From an uncultured Clostridium sp. (GTDB lineage: Bacteria; Bacillota; Clostridia; TANB77; CAG-508): DNA of 5,608 bases. Numbering within the stretch: position 1 is the stretch's first letter; every line of letters begins with the position of its first letter. The stretch is taken from the NCBI GenBank assembly GCA_945610215.1, contig CALYZR010000051.1:1-5608 (forward strand), read 5' to 3'. The notes beneath the pieces are model-generated. The model saw only the letters and a list, made by a program, of their open reading frames with translations, did no database searches and was not told the origin of the DNA. A program made the position numbers and the translations under genes. Below are positions 1 to 5,608 of the stretch, one piece after another.

Positions 1-1648
1 GGATTTTAATGACTTAGCAGAACTTATATTTCCAGATGCAAAAGATATTTCATATTATGAAGAAAAGTATCCAGAAAGAAATCTAAAAGAGGGAGCAATG
101 GTAACTAGATTTGCACCAAGCCCAACAGGATTTATACATATAGGAGGACTTTTTGGAAGTATTATAGATAAAAAATTAGCAAAGCAATCAGAGGGTGTGT
201 TTATTTTAAGAATAGAAGATACAGACCAAAAAAGAGAAATAGAAAATGGTGTAGAACAAATAGTAAAAGGACTAAAAGATTTTGGAATTATACCAGATGA
301 AGGAGTAATATCCGAGACAGAAGAAATAGGAAACTATGGACCATATAAACAAAGTGAAAGAAAAGAAATATATGAAGCATATGCTAAAAGTTTAATAAAA
401 AAAGGACTAGCATATCCATGCTTTTGTACACCAGAAGAACTAGAGGAAATTAGGGCAAAACAGGAATCAGCAAAAATAAGACCTGGATATTATGGAATAT
501 GGGCAAAATATAGAACACTTCCTGTTGAAGAAGCAGCAGAAAAGATAAAGAATGGTGAAAATTACATTATAAGATTTAAATCAATGGGAAGAGAAGATAG
601 AAGGATAAAACATAAAGATAGTATAAAAGGAAATATTGAATTTCCAGAAAATGATCAAGATATTGTAATTATAAAAGCAGATGGACTTCCAACATATCAT
701 TTTGCACATGCTGTAGACGATCATCTAATGAGAGTAACACAAGTAATAAGGGGAGATGAATGGGTATCTTCTTTACCATTACATTTAGAATTATTTAGAG
801 CACTAGGATTTAAACCACCAAAGTATGCTCATACAGCCACAATAATGAAAGATGAAAATGGAAGCAAGAGAAAAATTAGTAAAAGAAAAGATCCAGAGGC
901 AGCAGTAAGTTATTATCACGAAGAAGGAATACCATCAGATGCAGTTGTAGAGTATTTATTAAATATCGCTAACTCTACTTTTGAACCATGGAGAAGAGCA
1001 AATCCAGATAAACCAATAGAAGAATTTGATTTGCAATTAAATAAAATGAGCGTAAGTGGTGCAGTTTTTGATATGGTAAAACTTTTAGATGTTTCGAAAA
1101 ATGTAATATCAAAATATACAGCAGAAAAGATATATGAAGAAACATTAAAATGGGCAGAAAAATATAATCAAGAATTTGCAAAACTATTAGCAGAAAATAA
1201 AGATTATTCTATAAAGGTTTTAAATATAGAAAGAGGAAAAGCAAAACCAAGAAAAGATATAGCAAAATGGTCAGATATAGAAAATACTATAGAATATATG
1301 TATGATGGTATTTTTGAAAAAATGAATGACTATGAATTCCAAAAAATAGATGATAAAGAAGAGATAAAAGACATATTAAGTTCATACATAGAAAAATATT
1401 TTGATATATCAGACGATAAAGAAACATGGTTTAACAAAATTAAAGATTTAGGCGAAGAATTGGGCTATGCAAGAGAAGTAAAAGAGTATAAGTCAAATCC
1501 AGAAAATTATAAAGGACATGTAGGGGATATTAGTACAGTAATAAGAGTAGTTTTAACAACAAGGCATAATACACCAGACTTATATGAAATAATGCAAGTA
1601 CTTGGAAAAGACAAAGTGGAAAAAAGAATTAGAGATTTTATAAAATAA
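1..1648 (+). CDS. gltX: Glutamate--tRNA ligase (GluRS), 5' end outside window
   Basis: Cytosolic class I aminoacyl-tRNA synthetase that charges tRNA-Glu. The frame is open from base 2, and the 32 codons before the ATG at 98 encode DFNDLAELIFPDAKD... and YYEEKYPERNLKEGA, matching the N-terminal extension of clostridial GluRS. The ATG at 98 is therefore internal and the true start lies upstream of the window. Numbering from that Met, the class I signature is HIGG at residues 14-17 (bases 137-148) within RFAPSPTGFIHIGG. The KMSKS-type loop is KISKR at 259-263 (bases 872-886). A CFCT motif follows LAYP, but the later zinc cysteine of E. coli GluRS seems absent (GIWAKYR). The C-terminal anticodon-binding part (about 340-516) ends with the family-typical NTPDLYEIMQVLGKDKV. 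The visible 548 residues fit the roughly 550-aa clostridial form. There is no CGG codon and no frame break. The downstream gene begins after only 12 nt, so co-transcription is likely. Confidence 0.95.
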   Translation, partial: DFNDLAELIFPDAKDISYYEEKYPERNLKEGAMVTRFAPSPTGFIHIGGLFGSIIDKKLAKQSEGVFILRIEDTDQKREIENGVEQIVKGLKDFGIIPDEGVISETEEIGNYGPYKQSERKEIYEAYAKSLIKKGLAYPCFCTPEELEEIRAKQESAKIRPGYYGIWAKYRTLPVEEAAEKIKNGENYIIRFKSMGREDRRIKHKDSIKGNIEFPENDQDIVIIKADGLPTYHFAHAVDDHLMRVTQVIRGDEWVSSLPLHLELFRALGFKPPKYAHTATIMKDENGSKRKISKRKDPEAAVSYYHEEGIPSDAVVEYLLNIANSTFEPWRRANPDKPIEEFDLQLNKMSVSGAVFDMVKLLDVSKNVISKYTAEKIYEETLKWAEKYNQEFAKLLAENKDYSIKVLNIERGKAKPRKDIAKWSDIENTIEYMYDGIFEKMNDYEFQKIDDKEEIKDILSSYIEKYFDISDDKETWFNKIKDLGEELGYAREVKEYKSNPENYKGHVGDISTVIRVVLTTRHNTPDLYEIMQVLGKDKVEKRIRDFIK

Positions 1649-1651
1649 ATT

Positions 1652-1655
1652 GGAG
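1652..1655 (+). promoter_or_regulatory. Ribosome binding site of the DUF951 gene
   Basis: GGAG lies 5 nt before the ATG at 1661, just after the gltX stop. It supports this start for the small DUF951 gene. Confidence 0.6.
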
Positions 1656-1660
1656 AATTT

Positions 1661-1844
1661 ATGGAATACAAAATAGGCGATATTGTAGAATTAAAAAAAC
1701 AACATCCATGTGGTAGCAAAACGTGGGAAATAACAAGAATTGGAGTAGATTTCAAATTGAAATGTACACGGATGTTCACATGTTATAACGGTTGAAAGAC
1801 CTAAGGCATTAAAAATGATAAAAAAGAAATGTACGGAGGATTAA
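1661..1844 (+). CDS. DUF951 small protein, needs +1 frameshift at CGG
   Basis: Small cytosolic protein of the DUF951 family, of unknown function and widespread in Firmicutes. The first 36 codons read MEYKIGDIVELKKQHPCGSK through DFKLKCT, the typical beginning. In the zero frame CGG follows (1769-1771), then eight foreign codons ending at TGA 1793-1795. Skipping C1769 gives GCSHVITVERPKALKMIKKK and a stop at 1842-1844, for 60 aa, the usual family size. The shift restores the family's CxGC pattern (C35, G37, C38), which together with C17 looks like a metal site. In-phase stops confine any shift to 1761-1795. The recoded stop TAA directly abuts the ATG of the next gene, and that gene's GGAGG lies inside this gene's end, an arrangement expected if the shifted frame is the real one. 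The zero-frame product would be 44 aa and lack the second half of the domain. Alternatives are a true pseudogene or a sequence error. Confidence 0.88.
1769..1772 (+). other. CGGA +1 recoding site in the DUF951 gene
   Basis: The frame reads ACA CGG ATG. Omitting the C gives ACA GGA TGT, i.e. Thr-Gly-Cys, the conserved DUF951 sequence. It is the only in-frame CGG in the gene and lies within the 35 nt where a shift must occur. Recoding as the cause is inference; the frame break is seen directly. Confidence 0.75.
1835..1839 (+). promoter_or_regulatory. Ribosome binding site of the peptidase-like gene
   Basis: GGAGG with 5 nt to the ATG at 1845. It lies within the last codons of the recoded DUF951 gene, suggesting translational coupling between the two. 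Confidence 0.8.
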
Positions 1845-3207
1845 ATGTCTAAAAAAAGTATTGGTTCGAAAATTTCAAATATAATTTTTATAATTGTTGT
1901 AATTGTTATTATATATAAACTTTTGGGACTGTATAAAACATATTATTTTAATGGATTTATAAAAGCAGAGCAAACAGTGGGAATAACAAAATTTACTAGA
2001 GATAACAAAGTAAAATATTCAGATGAGTATAGTTATAAATTAGAGTCAAATGAATTTAATGATGCAGTATTTTATAAAAAAATTAATGTAAAAAAGAATA
2101 CACCATATAAGTTATCGTGTATGGTAAAAACAGAAAATATAGAAAATATGAGTGGAAAAAATAATGGAGGAGCTCATATTTCAATAATAGATTCAGTTGA
2201 AGCATCGAAAAGTATTGAAGGAACAAATGATTGGCAAAAATTAGAGTTTATATTTGATTCTAAAAATAGAGAAGAAATAGAAATAGGATTTAGACTAGGT
2301 GGAAATGACACAAATAGTAAGGGAATAGCATGGTTTTCAGATTTTAAACTGGAAGAAGGAATAGAGACTACTTCAAACAACTGGAATGTAGCATGCTTTA
2401 TAATGAAGAATATAGATACAACTTTAGAAGATAGTAAATCTTTAAAACTAAATATGGAATTAAGGGATATTGAAAATGTAAAAACTAATATGCAAAGATT
2501 TGTGTCATCTTGCAAAAGCCTATCAGATGGAAAAATGACTGCACAATATGATATTTATGAAATAACAGAACCAGTAAAAACATTAACATATTCAGAAGAA
2601 TATGGTTACTATGTTGACCCTGCAGACGTAGAGAGCATAATAACTCCATATTTAGAAAAAGAAGAATATGACTATATATTTGTAGCAGTTAAATTAGGAG
2701 ATTTGGATAAAAATATAGAAATACCAATATATGACTGGATTGGACTTCGGAGGTATGGATTTACATGGTATAGGATATTCAAATATAAGATTACCGAATG
2801 ATCAAAAAAGTTATATATATACGTACGATTCTAGAATTAATACGTTTCCAGAAGAAGTGTTTGTGCATGAATTTTTACACTCATTAGAAAGAATACTTAT
2901 GGAATATGGATATGATATACCACAATTACATGATAATGAAAAATATGGATATAAAGAACAAAGATTAGTAGGCCTAAAGCAATGGTATAATGATTACATG
3001 ACATGCAATATAACTACTTCAAATGGTAGTAAAACAGGATTAGATCCAATAGTATATAATTTAAAACCATCACATGAAAGCAACTTTAAATATGCTGTTG
3101 AACTGGATTTCTCAAAAGAGCCACAAAATATAATAGAAGAAATAAAAGGTTTATTAGAAAATATATTTAATATGTTTGGAAAGAAACAAACAATAGAACA
3201 AAATTAA
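1845..3207 (+). CDS. Membrane-anchored protein with jelly-roll-like domain and HExxH motif, needs +1 frameshift
   Basis: I do not recognise a named family. With a +1 shift at 2748 the product is 453 aa. Residues 11-30 are a hydrophobic segment after a lysine-rich start (MSKKSIGSK), so the protein is probably anchored with its bulk outside the cell; no lipobox is seen. Residues about 45-172 resemble a carbohydrate-binding-type beta-sandwich (FYKKINVKKNTPYKLSCMVK, GTNDWQKLEF, WFSDFKLEEG). After the shift, residues 302-453 include EEVFVHEFLHSLE, with HEFLH at 341-345 (bases 2866-2880), a zinc-peptidase-like motif. The third ligand is unclear; H362 is one candidate. In the zero frame the protein ends at 2801 without HEFLH. 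In-phase stops confine the shift to 2719-2801, and the only in-frame CGG there is at 2748. Skipping its C gives IYDWIGLGGMDLHG. An ATG at 2731 could open the second half alone, but it has no ribosome binding site and overlaps the first half. Secreted or surface peptidase is inference. Confidence 0.8.
2748..2751 (+). other. CGGA +1 recoding site in the peptidase-like gene
   Basis: The frame reads GGA CTT CGG AGG. Omitting C2748 gives GGA CTT GGA GGT (Gly-Leu-Gly-Gly) and opens the HEFLH-containing half. The exact position is less certain than at the other three sites because no conserved family sequence fixes it, but it is the only in-frame CGG in the gene. Confidence 0.65.
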
Positions 3208-3224
3208 TTGTAAATATTATAGGG

Positions 3225-3242
3225 GGGTGCATGGTCGCGCCC
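3225..3242 (+). other. GC-rich hairpin between the peptidase-like gene and queA
   Basis: GGGTGC (3225-3230) pairs with GCGCCC (3237-3242) through one G-U wobble, around a 6-nt loop ATGGTC. It stands out in a 73-nt, otherwise AT-rich gap that separates two gene groups, and six G's (3222-3227) lead into it. There is no T-run after the stem, so it is not a standard intrinsic terminator. It could be a weak terminator, an RNA stability element or a regulatory leader of queA. Confidence 0.4.
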
Positions 3243-3269
3243 ATTAATAGCAAATATGATTTATGAAAG

Positions 3270-3275
3270 AAAGGA
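3270..3275 (+). promoter_or_regulatory. Ribosome binding site choosing the queA start
   Basis: AAAGGA is 5 nt before the ATG at 3281. An earlier in-frame ATG at 3263 would add MKERTR, includes this site in its own coding sequence, and has no clear site of its own. The family start is M-x-V-S-D-F, which supports 3281. Confidence 0.6.
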
Positions 3276-3280
3276 CAAGA

Positions 3281-5471
<2,191 letters not shown>

Positions 5472-5473
<2 letters not shown>

Positions 5474-5477
5474 GAGG
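5472..5477 (+). promoter_or_regulatory. Ribosome binding site of the gene after tgt
   Basis: A perfect AGGAGG overlaps the tgt stop codon and is 7 nt before the ATG at 5485. It supports that start and coupling to tgt. Confidence 0.85.
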
Positions 5478-5484
5478 AATTTAA

Positions 5485-5608
5485 ATGGATTTATTGTCAC
5501 AAGAATATAATAACCCAAAACCTAAATCAAAAGGAAAAAAAGTAGTATTAACATTATTAATAATATCAATAATATTACTTGTTATATTAATTGCATTAAT
5601 ATATTTGC
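5485..5608 (+). CDS. Single-pass membrane protein, N-terminal part only
   Basis: Only 41 codons are in the window. The product begins MDLLSQEYNNPKPKSKGKK, a hydrophilic lysine-rich stretch of about 19 residues, followed by a hydrophobic segment of about 20 residues (VVLTLLIISIILLVILIALI). This predicts an inside N-terminus with one membrane span and the rest outside or in the membrane. The gene starts 11 nt after the tgt stop and probably belongs to the queA-tgt transcript. YajC often follows tgt in other bacteria, but YajC normally lacks such a long charged stretch before its membrane segment, so I do not assign it. Function cannot be told from this part. Confidence 0.75.
   Translation, partial: MDLLSQEYNNPKPKSKGKKVVLTLLIISIILLVILIALIYL

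Noticed and set aside
975..1181. Minus-strand open frames (for example 975-1181, 1507-1779, 2174-2515, 4232-4420, 4860-5060, 5129-5311)
   Set aside because: All lie antisense to well-supported genes, have no ribosome binding site or recognisable family, and have the low-complexity look of AT-rich shadow frames.
1..1648. GluQRS (the queuosine-glutamylating GluRS paralog), suggested by the nearby queuosine genes
   Set aside because: The protein is full length with a C-terminal anticodon-binding region, which GluQRS lacks.
2731..3207. Separate gene starting at the ATG at 2731
   Set aside because: No ribosome binding site, overlap with the preceding frame, and the start lies inside a stretch explained by a joined protein.
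3231..3266. Leader peptide [11 protein letters not shown] overlapping the first possible queA ATG
   Set aside because: The G-run before it is only 3 nt from the ATG, too close for a normal ribosome binding site, and part of it lies in the hairpin loop. No attenuation pattern is seen.
3208..3280. preQ1 riboswitch upstream of queA
   Set aside because: The gap has no recognisable preQ1 class I, II or III consensus; a single GC-rich stem is not enough.

Overview
The window is AT-rich, with all genes on the + strand. They are tightly packed with GGAGG-type ribosome binding sites, and arginine is written almost entirely as AGA/AGG. This fits a low-GC member of the Clostridia (Bacillota), probably an uncultured gut-type lineage. 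That placement is inferred from gene content and composition, not from a search.

Layout. Bases 1-1648 hold most of gltX (glutamyl-tRNA synthetase), whose start lies before the window. A 12-nt gap leads to a DUF951 gene (1661-1844). Its stop directly abuts the start of a membrane-anchored protein of about 453 aa (1845-3207), with a jelly-roll-like domain and an HEFLH putative zinc-peptidase motif. A 73-nt gap with a GC-rich hairpin follows. Then come queA (3281-4307) and tgt (4342-5473), two enzymes of queuosine tRNA modification, and the start of a single-pass membrane protein (5485 onward, cut by the window end).

The striking point is recoding. Four of the five complete or nearly complete genes (DUF951, the peptidase-like gene, queA, tgt) appear broken by a +1 frameshift. 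In each, the break can be placed at an in-frame CGG codon. Skipping the C, so that the next three bases are read as GGN (glycine), restores the frame. In DUF951, QueA and Tgt it also restores conserved family sequence exactly there. I found no other in-frame CGG codon in the window, so four of four in-frame CGG codons are frameshift sites. The four other CGG triplets on the + strand lie out of frame and cause no break. CGA and CGT, each used once in tgt, are read normally as arginine. gltX has no CGG and is intact.

The simplest biological reading is that CGG is not decoded as a triplet in this organism. CGGN would cause a +1 shift, or be read as a four-base codon, giving glycine. A close precedent is the Perkinsus mitochondrial cox1 gene, where AGGY and CCCCU require +1 shifts. 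The main alternative is a systematic one-base insertion artefact in the data. I annotate the four genes as single, intact, recoded CDSs.

Functionally, the window is a translation and tRNA-modification neighbourhood: GltX charges tRNA-Glu, Tgt inserts the 7-deazaguanine precursor in GUN anticodons, and QueA adds the cyclopentene-epoxide moiety. Two of these tRNA enzymes would themselves depend on the unusual decoding.
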